NCBI GenBank assembly: GCA_018701215.1
Contig: JABIWH010000018.1
Coordinates: 62,001-126,000, forward strand
DNA: 64,000 nt
Direction of reading: 5' to 3'
Origin: Rhodospirillaceae bacterium
Lineage (GTDB): Bacteria > Pseudomonadota > Alphaproteobacteria > GCA-2731375
Positions 53,159 through 62,966 of this stretch are shown here, piece after piece (within the stretch, counting starts at the first letter, position 1; every line of letters begins with the position of its first letter). The notes beneath the pieces were generated by a model. The model ran no database searches, was not told the DNA's origin, and saw nothing but the letters and a program-made list of their open reading frames with translations. The translations under genes were made by a program, and so were the position numbers.

Positions 53159-53173
53159 TCGGTACCGTACCGA
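53159..53173. promoter_or_regulatory. Palindromic candidate MarR operator
   Basis: TCGGTACCGTACCGA is a perfect palindrome (7+1+7). It lies just upstream of marR. A further pair, ATGACGTG (53193-53200) and CACGTCAT (53264-53271), forms a wider inverted repeat behind the flavoprotein gene. MarR proteins usually bind palindromes of this size near their own promoter. Confidence 0.5.
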
Positions 53174-53297
53174 AATGGCAGTGAATAGGATTATGACGTG
53201 GCGATCAAGTATTTTCGCCTATTCGTCCCTGGCTGGCGCTCTCCACGCCGGGGGAATATTGGTCACGTCATGGCGGCGTCCGCCTCAAATTTTTTCG

Positions 53298-55028
53298 TTA
53301 GCCGCCTTTGGCCAAGTGCATGGCGGCGAGATAGCCGAATACCAGGGCCGGGCCCAGGGTGATGCCCGGGCCGGGATAGCTGCCGCCCATGACGGAGTTC
53401 ATATCGTTGCCGCAGGCATACAGCCCCGGAATGGCGTCGCCATTTTGATTCAGAACCTCACCATTGCCGCCGGTTCGTGCGCCGGCGGCGGTGCCCAGGT
53501 CGCCTGGATACAGGGCAACCGCATAAAAGGGCGTTGTCGCCATGGGCCGCATGCATGGGTTGGGCTGGTGGCCTGGATCGCCGACATATTTGTGATAGGC
53601 GTTGCCGCCCCGGCCAAAGGCGCTGTCCTCGCCTCGTTCCGCATCGGCGTTGTAGGTCGCGATTGTTTCTTTCAGGTGACGTCCTGGGACGCCTATTCTT
53701 TGCGCCAATTGGTCCAGATTCTGGGCCTGGATCAGATAGCCGCTATCTAAATAGGGCGCCAGGCGCAGGCACATGGGCTTGACCGCGCCCAGGCCGTATT
53801 GCCACAGGGATTGGTGGTCGCAGATCAGGTGCGCGGGAATGGCCGGGCTCTGATTATGGCTACGGAACATGGCCTTGACGAATTCATGATAGGAATTGCT
53901 TTCGTTGGTGAAGCGCCGGCCATCGCCATTGACCGCCATCATGCCCGGCTTGCCCCGGTCCGTTACCGTATGGGGATAGACGCCGGCACTGCCATCGGCT
54001 CTGGTGAAGTGCGAAACCGGGGCCCAGAATGCGTTCGAGGCATTGTCGTTGGGCACCTCACCGCCAGCGCTGAGCGCCAGGTTCACGCCGTCGCCGGTAT
54101 TACCGGGCGCGGCGGCCGAATGCATGCCGGCCTCGCTGGGCAGCAGTAACCCGCGCAAGGCCGCATCGTGGGAAAAGCCGCCCGCCGCCAGCACCACGCC
54201 GCGCCGCGCCTTGATACGCTGTACGCCGCCGGGCGTCTCGATCTCCACCCCGGTGATGCGGCCATCTTCCTCTAGCAGGCGCCTGGTCACGGTGTTGCGC
54301 CGGATCTCCACTCCCAGCAGCAGCAGGGATTTCAGCAATCGTCCCGCCAGGGCATTGCCCAGCACCAGATTGGCGCCGCGATGCAGTCTGGTTCGTTGCC
54401 ACGCATAGGCGGCTACCAGCCGCGCCACCCGCAGGACCGAGAGCGGCGATTTAAAGATCCGGCGGAAATGCACGATGTCGGGCCGGGCCACCATCATGCC
54501 GCCCAGTAGGGTAAATTCGGGTAACGGCGGGCGCAGCATTTTGAAACTCTCGCCCAGCTCCCGGGCATCAAACGCCATTGGCTCCAACACCCGCCCGCCT
54601 TGGGTGGCGCCGGGCAGGTCAGGGTAATAATCGGGATAGAACGTCAGCGGCACCAGTTGGACCTGGCTGTTACGGTCGAGATAGTCGATGGCGTCAGGCG
54701 CGGCGTCCAGGAACACCCGGCGCAGTTCGGCGCTGTCGGTATCGCCGTTCTCGGCGCCGGCGGTGGCGTCGAGATATTTTTGCGCTTCCTCCAAGGCGTC
54801 GGGCAGGCCGGCGCCGGCCATCTTGGCATTATTCGGCACCCAGACCATGCCGCCGGAGACCGCCGTGGTGCCGCCGACATATTCGGTTTTTTCAAGCAAC
54901 AGGGTGTCCAACCCCTCGTTGGCGGCAACCACCGCCGCCGCCATCCCCCCCGCGCCGGCACCCAGTACGATCACGTCATAGGTGTCCGCCGCGTCGGGCT
55001 CGGTTTTACTCACGACTTCGCCTTGCAA
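53298..55028 (-). CDS. FAD-dependent oxidoreductase, 3-ketosteroid-dehydrogenase/fumarate-reductase type
   Basis: The 576-residue flavoprotein has the FAD motif VIVLGAGAGGMAAAVVAANEG and LLLEKTEYVGGTTAVSGGMVW, a substrate domain, and a C-terminal GNDMNSVMGGSYPGPGITLG block that binds FAD. The pattern is close to 3-ketosteroid delta-1-dehydrogenases and related FAD-binding enzymes. The substrate cannot be told. It lies 20 bases behind the dioxygenase gene with the same direction, and they are probably co-transcribed. Confidence 0.82.
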   Translation of the reverse strand: MQGEVVSKTEPDAADTYDVIVLGAGAGGMAAAVVAANEGLDTLLLEKTEYVGGTTAVSGGMVWVPNNAKMAGAGLPDALEEAQKYLDATAGAENGDTDSAELRRVFLDAAPDAIDYLDRNSQVQLVPLTFYPDYYPDLPGATQGGRVLEPMAFDARELGESFKMLRPPLPEFTLLGGMMVARPDIVHFRRIFKSPLSVLRVARLVAAYAWQRTRLHRGANLVLGNALAGRLLKSLLLLGVEIRRNTVTRRLLEEDGRITGVEIETPGGVQRIKARRGVVLAAGGFSHDAALRGLLLPSEAGMHSAAAPGNTGDGVNLALSAGGEVPNDNASNAFWAPVSHFTRADGSAGVYPHTVTDRGKPGMMAVNGDGRRFTNESNSYHEFVKAMFRSHNQSPAIPAHLICDHQSLWQYGLGAVKPMCLRLAPYLDSGYLIQAQNLDQLAQRIGVPGRHLKETIATYNADAERGEDSAFGRGGNAYHKYVGDPGHQPNPCMRPMATTPFYAVALYPGDLGTAAGARTGGNGEVLNQNGDAIPGLYACGNDMNSVMGGSYPGPGITLGPALVFGYLAAMHLAKGG

Positions 55029-55048
55029 TTCTTACTCACTAGCCTTGA

Positions 55049-55918
55049 TCACTCCGTCAATGTAGGGCCGCTCCCCCGGGTGCGGGTTTGGCGCATGTAG
55101 CGGCGGTAGCGGTCGGCGTCGTAGCCTTCGCCGCGGTGCACTAGACAGCGGTTGTCCCAGATCACCAGATCGCCAGGTTGCCATCTATGGCTATAGGCAT
55201 GTTCGGGCCGCGTCGCTTGCGCCAACAGATCATCCAACAGTTCGCGGCTGTCCGTATCGCTCCAGCCTTCAATGGCCTTGGCGTGGGAGCCGACGAAATA
55301 GTTCTTCGCGCCATTGCCCGGATTGGTCCGTACCAATTTTTGCGGCACGGGCGGCAGGGAGGCCGCCAGCGAGGGACTGACCGCGTCGGGCGCCACCTTG
55401 GAGCGGGAAAAGACATAGTCGTGGATCGCCACTAGGGGATCGATGCGCGCCTTGGTCGCCGCGTCCAGCCGTCCGTATGCGGCGCGGCCCGAGACAAAGG
55501 TCGTCTCGCCGCCTTCATCGGGCACTTCGTAGGCGCACATGATGGAGAGGCGGCAGGGCACTTCGCGGAACGAGCTGTCGGAATGCCACATGTTGTTGCC
55601 GGTTAGGAAGATGGTTTTCTTGTCGGCGTTGCCTAGTTTGCTGCCGTCGGATTGGACATTTCCGATGGTGCCCAAGTGGGCGATTTCGCCCCGCTCGCCC
55701 TTGGCCACGTGGCTTTCCTCCAGTTCGCCCAGGCTTCTGGTAAAGGCCAGGTGCAGATCGTCGTTCATTTCATGTTCGGGGAATAGCAGAAATGAATAGT
55801 CGTCGATCGCCGCCCGGATCTCGCCGACGGCATCATCTGAAAGTGGCTGGCGCGGATCAATGCCGGTTATCCGGGCCCCGAAATCCTCGTGCACTGGTTC
55901 AATATTCAATAAGGCCAT
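55049..55918 (-). CDS. TauD/TfdA-family Fe(II)/2-oxoglutarate dioxygenase
   Basis: The 289-residue protein has the HxD iron motif in NNMWHSDSSF and the distal His in DNRCLVHRGEGYDA, then RYRRYMRQTR with the 2-oxoglutarate Arg. The family hydroxylates taurine, 2,4-D or other small acids. The ATG with GGGGAGGA upstream is the start; the longer frame is not. Divergent from metY, with 124 bases between, so both a sulfur-source or an organic-acid role are possible. Confidence 0.87.
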   Translation of the reverse strand: MALLNIEPVHEDFGARITGIDPRQPLSDDAVGEIRAAIDDYSFLLFPEHEMNDDLHLAFTRSLGELEESHVAKGERGEIAHLGTIGNVQSDGSKLGNADKKTIFLTGNNMWHSDSSFREVPCRLSIMCAYEVPDEGGETTFVSGRAAYGRLDAATKARIDPLVAIHDYVFSRSKVAPDAVSPSLAASLPPVPQKLVRTNPGNGAKNYFVGSHAKAIEGWSDTDSRELLDDLLAQATRPEHAYSHRWQPGDLVIWDNRCLVHRGEGYDADRYRRYMRQTRTRGSGPTLTE

Positions 55919-56042
55919 GACTAATCCTCCCCTTTCCAACCACTTTGAATGAAACAATATACCACCGCGGCCAAATACGCACGTTGCTCCCATACCGTCG
56001 CCGCACTAGGATGCGGCGATTTTCCAAGCTCGGGAGGGCCTC

Positions 56043-57335
56043 ATGGCGGATCCGAAATATCTCAACTTCGATACCTTGACCCTGCACGCGGGGCAGAAGC
56101 CCGATGCCACCTACGGCGCCCGCGCGGTACCGATCTATCAATCCACCTCGTTTGTTTTTCAAGATACCGACCATGCCGCCGCGCTGTTTAATATGGAGCG
56201 CTCCGGACATATCTATTCGCGCATCTCCAACCCCACCGTGGCGGTGTTGGAGGAACGCATTGCGGCATTGGAAGGCGGGGTCGGCGCTGTGGCGACCGCC
56301 TCGGGCCAGGCCGCGCTGCATCTGGGCGTGGCGACCCTGATGGGCCAAGGCAGCCATATCGTATCCTCCGCCTCCATCTACGGCGGCTCGCACAATATGT
56401 TCGCCCACACCCTGCCGCGCTTTGGTATCGAGGCGAGCTTTGCCGATCCCCGCGACCCTGACGCCTTTGCCGCCGCCATTCGACCCAACACCCGCCTGCT
56501 GTATGGCGAGAGCCTGGGCAATCCGGGACTGGAAGTGATGAACGTGCGGGCGGTGGCCGACGTGGCCCACGCCAACGGCCTACCCCTGATGATCGACAAC
56601 ACTTTTGCCACGCCGTATTTGTTCCAACCCTTTGAACATGGCGCCGATATCGTCATGCATTCGGCGACCAAGTTTCTGGGCGGCCACGGTGTCGCCGTGG
56701 CGGGCTTGTTGGTGGATGGCGGCCAGTTCGATTGGGAGGCATCGGGCAAGTTCCCCACCATGACCGAGCCCTATGATGGCTATCACGGCCTGGACTTCGC
56801 CGAGGAGTTCGGCCCCAACGCCTTTATCATGCGGGCCCGGATGGAAGGCCTGCGCGATTTCGGTGCCGCCATGAGCCCGCAAACGGCGTTCTATGTTTTG
56901 CAGGGCGTCGAGACCTTGTCGGTGCGCATGCAGCGCCATGTGGAAAATACCAGGGCGATCGTCGATTTCCTCTCGGGTCAGGATGCCGTGGCCTGGATTA
57001 CCTATCCCGAACTGCCCGAGCATGCGGACCATGACCTGGCCAAGGCTTTGATGCCGAACGGTGTCGGCGCGGTCTTCAGTTTCGGCATCAAGGGCGGACG
57101 CGGCGCCGGCGCCAAGTTTATCGAAAGTCTAGAGATCTATTCTCATTTGGCCAACGTGGGCGATGCCAAGTCCCTGGTCATCCATCCCGCCTCCACCACC
57201 CATCAACAGATGGACGCAGGGGCGCTGGCGGCGGCGGGGGTCGGCGAGGACATGGTGCGCATGTCCGTGGGCCTGGAAGATATTCGCGACTTGAAAGATG
57301 ATCTGGGCGGCGCCCTGCGCCGCTCGCAGCGCTAG
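56043..57335 (+). CDS. metY: O-acetylhomoserine sulfhydrylase, MetY
   Basis: The 430-residue PLP enzyme of the Cys/Met-metabolism family has the PLP Lys in HSATKFLGGHG, the YSRISNPT and QAALHL motifs, and the C-terminal HPASTTHQQ. It makes homocysteine from O-acetylhomoserine and sulfide, in the cytosol. The family also includes cystathionine gamma-synthase; its length and the long insertion favour MetY. I saw no SAM-riboswitch-like fold before it. Confidence 0.88.
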   Translation: MADPKYLNFDTLTLHAGQKPDATYGARAVPIYQSTSFVFQDTDHAAALFNMERSGHIYSRISNPTVAVLEERIAALEGGVGAVATASGQAALHLGVATLMGQGSHIVSSASIYGGSHNMFAHTLPRFGIEASFADPRDPDAFAAAIRPNTRLLYGESLGNPGLEVMNVRAVADVAHANGLPLMIDNTFATPYLFQPFEHGADIVMHSATKFLGGHGVAVAGLLVDGGQFDWEASGKFPTMTEPYDGYHGLDFAEEFGPNAFIMRARMEGLRDFGAAMSPQTAFYVLQGVETLSVRMQRHVENTRAIVDFLSGQDAVAWITYPELPEHADHDLAKALMPNGVGAVFSFGIKGGRGAGAKFIESLEIYSHLANVGDAKSLVIHPASTTHQQMDAGALAAAGVGEDMVRMSVGLEDIRDLKDDLGGALRRSQR

Positions 57336-57362
57336 CAAATTCGAGAGACAGGAGTTGAAGCC

Positions 57363-58169
57363 ATGGAACTGAACGTCAATGGCCGCAAGGTCTATGCCGC
57401 TACCGGCGGCAAGCCCTTTGATGCAAAGCTGCCGGCGATCGTCTTCGTTCATGGGGCGGCGGCGGATCATACGGTGTGGAAATTGCAGACCCGCTATTTC
57501 GCCTGGCATGGCCATGGCGTGCTGGCCCTGGACATGCCGGGCCATGGCCGCAGCGATGGCCCGGCGGTGCCGACAATTGAGGCACTGGCGGATTGGCTGA
57601 TCGCCGTCCTGGATGCGGCTGAGGTGCAGCAGGCTGCGCTGGTTGGCCACAGCATCGGATCGCTGATTACCTTGGATGCGGCGGCCCGCTATCCTGATCG
57701 GGTCAGCGCGTTGGCTCTGCTGGGTTGCGCCTATCCCATGCGGGTCAATGACGAGCTGTTGAACTCCGCCCGCGCCAACGAGGACCTGGCCAACCAGCTG
57801 ACCAACGCCTGGGGCTATGGCCGGGCGGCACAACTGGGACGGCACACCATACCGGGCACCTGGATGCTAAAGGGCGGCATGCGCCTGGTGGAGGAGTCCG
57901 CCGACGGCGTTTTATTCAATGATATGAATGCCTGTGACAAATACAACGGCGGCGAGACGGCGGCGGGGCGGGTAAAATGCCCTACACTATCGATCATGGG
58001 CGAAAAGGACATGATGACGCCGTTGAAGACGGCCCGGAGAACCGCCGCCCTGATTGCTGGCGCCACAGAGACCGTGATCCCTGGCGCCGGCCATATCATG
58101 ATGGATGAGGCGCCGGACGAAACCCTGGACGCCCTGCGCGGCTTCCTACCCGCGCCGGCTTATACCTAG
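57363..58169 (+). CDS. Alpha/beta hydrolase
   Basis: The 268-residue protein has the oxyanion loop VFVHGAAADH, the nucleophile elbow LVGHSIGSL, a late Asp in MGEKDMMTP and the catalytic His in PGAGHIMMDE. It hydrolyses an ester, amide or C-C bond. It starts 27 bases after metY and is probably cotranscribed. Its stop overlaps by 24 bases the convergent kinase gene. Confidence 0.88.
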   Translation: MELNVNGRKVYAATGGKPFDAKLPAIVFVHGAAADHTVWKLQTRYFAWHGHGVLALDMPGHGRSDGPAVPTIEALADWLIAVLDAAEVQQAALVGHSIGSLITLDAAARYPDRVSALALLGCAYPMRVNDELLNSARANEDLANQLTNAWGYGRAAQLGRHTIPGTWMLKGGMRLVEESADGVLFNDMNACDKYNGGETAAGRVKCPTLSIMGEKDMMTPLKTARRTAALIAGATETVIPGAGHIMMDEAPDETLDALRGFLPAPAYT

Positions 58170-60083
58170 CCGCAGTATTCGATGGGCCGGTAGATACAGG
58201 GTCACGACCGTGCCGCCGTTTTCGCTATTGGCGCTTTTATCGCTCGTTATCTCAAGCTGGCCGCCGTGCAGTTCCATATATTGTTTGGCCAGCGGCAGCC
58301 CCAATCCCGCACCTTCGTGCTGGCGTATATAGCTGTGTTCGATTTGGGTGAAAGGCTGCAGCACCCGATCAAGCTGTTCGGTGGGAATGCCGATGCCGTT
58401 GTCGGCAACTCTGATCCAGACGCCGCCATTCGCTTCGCTGCGTCCGGCGGTTACCAGTACGGCGCCGTCATCGGGGGTGAATTTCAGGGCATTGGAAAGG
58501 ATATTCAACAGGACTTGTTTCAACAACCGGTTGTCGCACAGCACGGGCGGCAACTCGGTTTCCATTTGCGCTGTAATTGTGGTCTGCCCGCTATCGATGC
58601 GGCCCTGGGCAAGATGAATGCTATCGTCGATCAGGGATGGCAGGTCGACCTCGGCCTCCGTTAGCTCCGTTATCCCGGCCTCAATGCGCGAGAGATCCAG
58701 GATATCGTTGATAATCGCCAATAAGAGCTGGCCGCTGCCGTGGATGTCTTGAATGTAGTCACGGTATCGCGGCTGACCCAAGGGGCCGAAGGTTTCATCT
58801 CGGATAATTTCGGAAAAACCAATGATTGCATTCAGCGGCGTGCGCAGTTCGTGGCTCATATTGGCCAGGAATTCGGTCTTCGCCCGGTCGGCGACCTGCG
58901 CTTCTTCCATGGCCCGCAGCAAGGCCTCTTCGCCTTGACGGCGCGCCGTGATGTCCATCGCCCAGGCATAATGCAGCGCCGCCTGACCATCCCGTCCCGG
59001 TAACCGGTTGGCCCCGATTATGCATATGATGCGCTGACCTTCGGCATCCTGCAGCTCCACTTCGTTGACCCCCTCGGTATCAAGCAGATAACGCGCCATG
59101 GGCACGCCCTGGCCCTCGGCATTTATAATCAGGGGCAGGGAAAGCAGGTTCATTTGATTGATTTCCAGCACCTTCGATAGGTGTAGGGCCGCTTGGTTGG
59201 CATAGACCAACTGGCCATCTGGTTCCGCCGCGAAGACCGCGTTGGTGCTGTTATCAACCATTGCCGCCAGGCGTTCACGGGCGGAATGATGGGCCGCGGA
59301 AACTTTGTTCAGCAGCGCATCGAACTGCCCCATGACCTCGCCCAACTCGTCCTGTCTTTCGCCCCCAATGGTCAGATTCCCGGGATTCTCGGACCCGGAT
59401 TCAATTTTGGCGGCGGCCACATTCAAATGATCCCGCAGGCGCAGCAGCGGGGACAGGACGAAATGGCCGATCACCGCCATGGTGGCCAGGGTGACAAAGC
59501 CGGTGATTAGCAACACCAAACCAATCACGCGCCACAGAAACGCCCGTAGTTCCCCCACCACCCAGTCGGCATGAAGGTTGGCAACCACGCCGAGGGGCAA
59601 ATTCAGTGTCTTGGCATTGTAGTAAACCGTATAAAGGCGGCCATCTTCGCTGCGCCGGTTGGTTGCCATGGCATCAGGCGCCGATTTCGGCGCTTCGCCA
59701 AAAACGCCGATCAACCTACCGTCCTTGCCATAGACCGCGCCGCCGGCGATTTCCGGCGCGGCCTGCATCAAGCGGGCCGCCAGCAGGATATCCCGATCCG
59801 AATGATGGCCCTTGCCGCGCAGAGCGGAGCTGACGACGGCGCCGCCGACCTGTTCCAGACGCAACAGCAAATCCCGTTCGTAGTTGCGGTACGAGGGAAC
59901 CAATATAGCGCCCTCGATCAGCAGAATACTTATCAGAACCATCAGGGCGACGTTGCGGCACAGCCGACAGGCCACAACCTCGCGCAAGTACTGGCGCACT
60001 CCCAAACCGGACGATTTCACGTCGATATGCCCATGTAATCCCACGATTTGCAGGAGAAATCGAACTAATCCCTTGACGGACAT
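58146..60083 (-). CDS. Orphan sensor histidine kinase with HAMP and PAS
   Basis: The 645-residue protein has two helices (near residues 45-65 and 185-210) flanking a periplasmic sensor of about 120 residues, a HAMP domain, a PAS domain (VDNSTNAVFAAEPDGQLVYAN), HisKA FLANMSHELRTPLNAIIGFSEII and HATPase (NILSNALKF, DNGIGI, GAGLGLPLAKQ). The kinase core is close to that of the protein at 24986. No receiver gene adjoins. The C-terminus RRG overlaps the convergent hydrolase gene. Confidence 0.9.
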   Translation of the reverse strand: MSVKGLVRFLLQIVGLHGHIDVKSSGLGVRQYLREVVACRLCRNVALMVLISILLIEGAILVPSYRNYERDLLLRLEQVGGAVVSSALRGKGHHSDRDILLAARLMQAAPEIAGGAVYGKDGRLIGVFGEAPKSAPDAMATNRRSEDGRLYTVYYNAKTLNLPLGVVANLHADWVVGELRAFLWRVIGLVLLITGFVTLATMAVIGHFVLSPLLRLRDHLNVAAAKIESGSENPGNLTIGGERQDELGEVMGQFDALLNKVSAAHHSARERLAAMVDNSTNAVFAAEPDGQLVYANQAALHLSKVLEINQMNLLSLPLIINAEGQGVPMARYLLDTEGVNEVELQDAEGQRIICIIGANRLPGRDGQAALHYAWAMDITARRQGEEALLRAMEEAQVADRAKTEFLANMSHELRTPLNAIIGFSEIIRDETFGPLGQPRYRDYIQDIHGSGQLLLAIINDILDLSRIEAGITELTEAEVDLPSLIDDSIHLAQGRIDSGQTTITAQMETELPPVLCDNRLLKQVLLNILSNALKFTPDDGAVLVTAGRSEANGGVWIRVADNGIGIPTEQLDRVLQPFTQIEHSYIRQHEGAGLGLPLAKQYMELHGGQLEITSDKSANSENGGTVVTLYLPAHRILRLGISRRG

Positions 60084-60160
60084 GGTACCCGCCCATGCCC
60101 TTATAAATCGTTACCAGCTATGCCAGACAAATTGAATTCAAGCTTTTGCGAGGAATGCCT

Positions 60161-60751
60161 CTAATCCAGGTCATAGTCCGGCAAAGGAATATCCGTCGCG
60201 CCAGAGGCTGCAAGGGCGGCGATGGCGGGGGCCTCCATCTGCAGCTGCATGACTTCGTTGAAGCGGTTGTAGAAGGAGGTCAGTGCCGTGCGCAGGGTAA
60301 GTTCGACAATCTGTTCCTCGGAAAAATGCGCCCTCAGGCGGGTGAAGAAGCTGTCATCGACATTGGCATAGTTCCGCGTCACTTGGATGGCATAGTCCCG
60401 CACCAATAGATCAACCGCATCGAAACCTGGCGGTTGATCATCCAGAATGGCGGCGGGCGCCTCGGGCGGCAGCCCATGCTTGATCAGATATGCGGCATGA
60501 TGGGCCAGGCAATAACGGCAGCCGTTCAGGGCGGAAACAGTGACCACGGCAATTTCGATATAACGGGGTGAAACCAATTCCTCCTCGGCCAGGCCCATCA
60601 TCAGGCCCAGTAGGTTTTTCACCGCTGGCGGGCGGTGGCCGACCACGCGCGCCAGGTTTTCATAAGGGCCATAACTATCGATGAATCGCTGATAAACCGG
60701 CTGTAGCACCTCTGGTATCTCATCAACTAGGACATCCCGCACACGGGCCAT
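60161..60751 (-). CDS. AhpD/carboxymuconolactone-decarboxylase-family protein
   Basis: The 196-residue all-helical protein has the CxxC-type active site CRYCLAHH about 80 residues in, as in AhpD-like peroxidase reductants, and a second family-typical part (ELTLRTALTSFYNRFNEVM). The His two residues behind the second Cys fits the proton relay. It probably reduces peroxides or a thiol partner. The gene lies alone, leftwards of mlaA with 490 bases between. Confidence 0.83.
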   Translation of the reverse strand: MARVRDVLVDEIPEVLQPVYQRFIDSYGPYENLARVVGHRPPAVKNLLGLMMGLAEEELVSPRYIEIAVVTVSALNGCRYCLAHHAAYLIKHGLPPEAPAAILDDQPPGFDAVDLLVRDYAIQVTRNYANVDDSFFTRLRAHFSEEQIVELTLRTALTSFYNRFNEVMQLQMEAPAIAALAASGATDIPLPDYDLD

Positions 60752-61241
60752 GACATTCCTCCGAACAGAGTTTGAAAGATCATGATGCTAGCTTTGAAAG
60801 CCGCTTAACAGCAAGCTTAGACGGCGGCAATGAATGGATTGGCCATGCCGTGGATAGCGGCTCAAATGCAACGCCTGTGAGGGATTCGACACAAAAATGA
60901 TACGTAAACTAGCCAAGGTCATTTCCCTGTGCTACGAAATCCGCTGGTGTTTTGTCGCTGGCTCAAGGTCCGTGGCTAAATGGCGGCTTGTCTGGCGCCA
61001 TAAATAGCAGCGGTGTTTGTTGTAAATTTGTCACTATAACGGCCGTCAAGACGATCTTAACAATAATCGTTAAGACAATTGATACGACCGGGACAGTAGA
61101 TAGATAAGACGGGGCCGGACTAGTTTGGCCGGCGAATGGAAGCACCCACGATGCGATACCGAAGACTTGGGATACATGCGCCCGTTTTTCAAGGAAATAT
61201 GTGGCGCCATGAGGGACAAGTTAGCCATGCGAGAGCATTTC
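60752..61241. other. Long intergenic region before mlaA
   Basis: No convincing reading frame is seen in this 490-base gap. It holds TCTTAAC (61055-61061) and GTTAAGA (61069-61075), a seven-base inverted repeat with an AT-rich loop, near the likely mlaA promoter. The left end must carry the AhpD-like gene's promoter. A frame from 61125 reads into mlaA but has no ribosome site. Confidence 0.5.
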
Positions 61242-62078
61242 ATGACAGTACGCAATAGCGCCAAACTGGCCCTGGCCGGGGTTATCGCATTGGCTGCCCT
61301 GACTGGCTGCGCCACGCCTCCACCTGCTAGCGACAAGGAAGCCATGGCGGCTTTCAATGAAGACAACGACCCATTGGAGCCGCTAAACCGCTATTTTTTC
61401 GAGGTTAACCGCGGCATTGACCATTTGTTGTTGCGTCCCGTCTCGGAAATTTACCGTGGCGCCTTGCCCGAAGGGGTCAGAAACAGCGTCCGCAGCGTGG
61501 TGAATAACCTGGAGACGCCGGGTATTTTCGTGCACGACATCCTGCAAGGTGAAGTCGAGCGGGCATCGGACAGTTTCGGGCGCTTCACGACCAATACCGT
61601 TTTTGGCCCCGCTGGTCTGAACGATATCGCGGCGGGCGACAACCCGAAAAATCCCGATGCCGGCATTCCCTTCCATGGCGAGGATACAGGCCAAACGCTG
61701 GCGGTTTGGGGCGCGGGCCCAGGGCCGTATCTGATGTTGCCGTTCTACGGCCCATCGAATGTTCGCGATACCTTGGGAATGGCTATCAATTTCTACATCA
61801 ATCCGATCAACTATATCGTGCCGAACGAGCATCGCACCGGCTTTGCCACGGCGCGCACGGTGGTCAAGGGTATCGACACCCGGTCCCGCAGCATCGAGAC
61901 TTTTGACGATATCGAACGCGGGTCGATTGATTTTTATGCCACGGTCCGCAGTTTGTATCGGCAATACCGCGCCTCGCAAATCGCCAATGGCCGCGGTCCT
62001 AAGAACCCGCTGCCGGAAATGTCGGAAGAATTAGAGGAAGACAACGGCGCGGAACGTGTCTCCTCCGTCAGAAAATAG
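61242..62078 (+). CDS. mlaA: MlaA-family outer-membrane lipoprotein
   Basis: The 278-residue protein has the lipobox ALTGC after a hydrophobic helix, then the VacJ/MlaA block DPLEPLNRYFFEVNRGID, the FGRFTTNTVFGPAGL region and LPFYGPSNVRDTLG. MlaA removes phospholipids from the outer leaflet and passes them to periplasmic MlaC. The start is ATG 61242 with GAGAG before it; 61227 is a possible alternative. MlaC follows after 16 bases, but the MlaFED transporter is not here. Confidence 0.92.
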   Translation: MTVRNSAKLALAGVIALAALTGCATPPPASDKEAMAAFNEDNDPLEPLNRYFFEVNRGIDHLLLRPVSEIYRGALPEGVRNSVRSVVNNLETPGIFVHDILQGEVERASDSFGRFTTNTVFGPAGLNDIAAGDNPKNPDAGIPFHGEDTGQTLAVWGAGPGPYLMLPFYGPSNVRDTLGMAINFYINPINYIVPNEHRTGFATARTVVKGIDTRSRSIETFDDIERGSIDFYATVRSLYRQYRASQIANGRGPKNPLPEMSEELEEDNGAERVSSVRK

Positions 62079-62094
62079 CCTCGGCGGTAGATCG

Positions 62095-62742
62095 ATGCGC
62101 CGTCGAAAATTCCTGGGTCTTTGCGCACTAACGCTTGCGGTGGCGGTTTCCGCCACGGACCGCGCGGCAATGGCGGAATCGCGGGACCGGCCGTTATTGC
62201 CGGGCGAGGCCAGGGATATGGTCAAGGCCTTGGGCGATGCGGCGGTGACGATGCTGTCGAACCAGCAGTTAAGCCAGCCGGAAAAAACCCGCCGCTTCCG
62301 CCATCTGCTGAACCAGAGTTTTGCGTTGCGGGGCATCGCGCGATTTGCCTTGGGGCGCTATTGGCGGCGGTCGGATTTTGCCCAGCGGCGGCGCTATCTG
62401 GTCCTGTTTGAAGACTACATCGTCAATTCCTATGCGGCGCGTTTCGGCAATTATTCGGGCGAGTCGTTCATCGTGGTCGATGAAAGCATCGACCAACGCG
62501 GCTGGGCCACAGTCAAGACCCGCATCCAGCGCCCGGGAGGTGAACCGGTTGAGGTGATTTGGCATTTGCGCGAGCGCCTGGGCGCCGTGCGTATCGTCGA
62601 TGTGGTGGTCGAGGGGATCTCCATGTCCCTGACCCAGCGCTCTGATTTCGCCGCCGCCGTGCGCACGGCCGGTGGCGACATGGACGCTTTTCTGGACACC
62701 TTGGAAGCCAAGGTGCGCAAGATCAAGGGCGTGGCGAAATAG
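62095..62742 (+). CDS. mlaC: MlaC-family periplasmic phospholipid carrier
   Basis: The 215-residue protein begins MRRRKFLGLCALTLAV, a twin-arginine-like or Sec signal. The body carries RFRHLLNQSFALRGIARFALGRYWR and FEDYIVNSYAARFGNYSGE, the MlaC/Ttg2D signatures. It shuttles phospholipids between MlaA and the inner-membrane MlaFEDB complex. I chose ATG 62095; a GTG at 62056 within mlaA is unlikely. Confidence 0.92.
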   Translation: MRRRKFLGLCALTLAVAVSATDRAAMAESRDRPLLPGEARDMVKALGDAAVTMLSNQQLSQPEKTRRFRHLLNQSFALRGIARFALGRYWRRSDFAQRRRYLVLFEDYIVNSYAARFGNYSGESFIVVDESIDQRGWATVKTRIQRPGGEPVEVIWHLRERLGAVRIVDVVVEGISMSLTQRSDFAAAVRTAGGDMDAFLDTLEAKVRKIKGVAK

Positions 62743-62966
62743 CAGGGCAACGCGCTAGAAATTTTTGCGTTGGTTGCGATTGCGCGCGTCTTGGTGAAAG
62801 CCCCCGCATGTTGCCTCGATAGCTTCTTATTAGCGCTCAGGGGTCCCGGCCTGGGGCATTTTCAATTGATCCGAACTGGTGCCGTGGCTCGCCGGGCGGA
62901 ATATTTCCATGGCCGGCGATAGGATTTGAATTAGAATGACGGCGTCTTCATGGGGGGACGAAACCG

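Noticed and set aside
55919..56042. A possible SAM riboswitch before metY
   Set aside because: I could not build the pseudoknot or stem pattern of the SAM-II class common in alphaproteobacteria, and the region is short.
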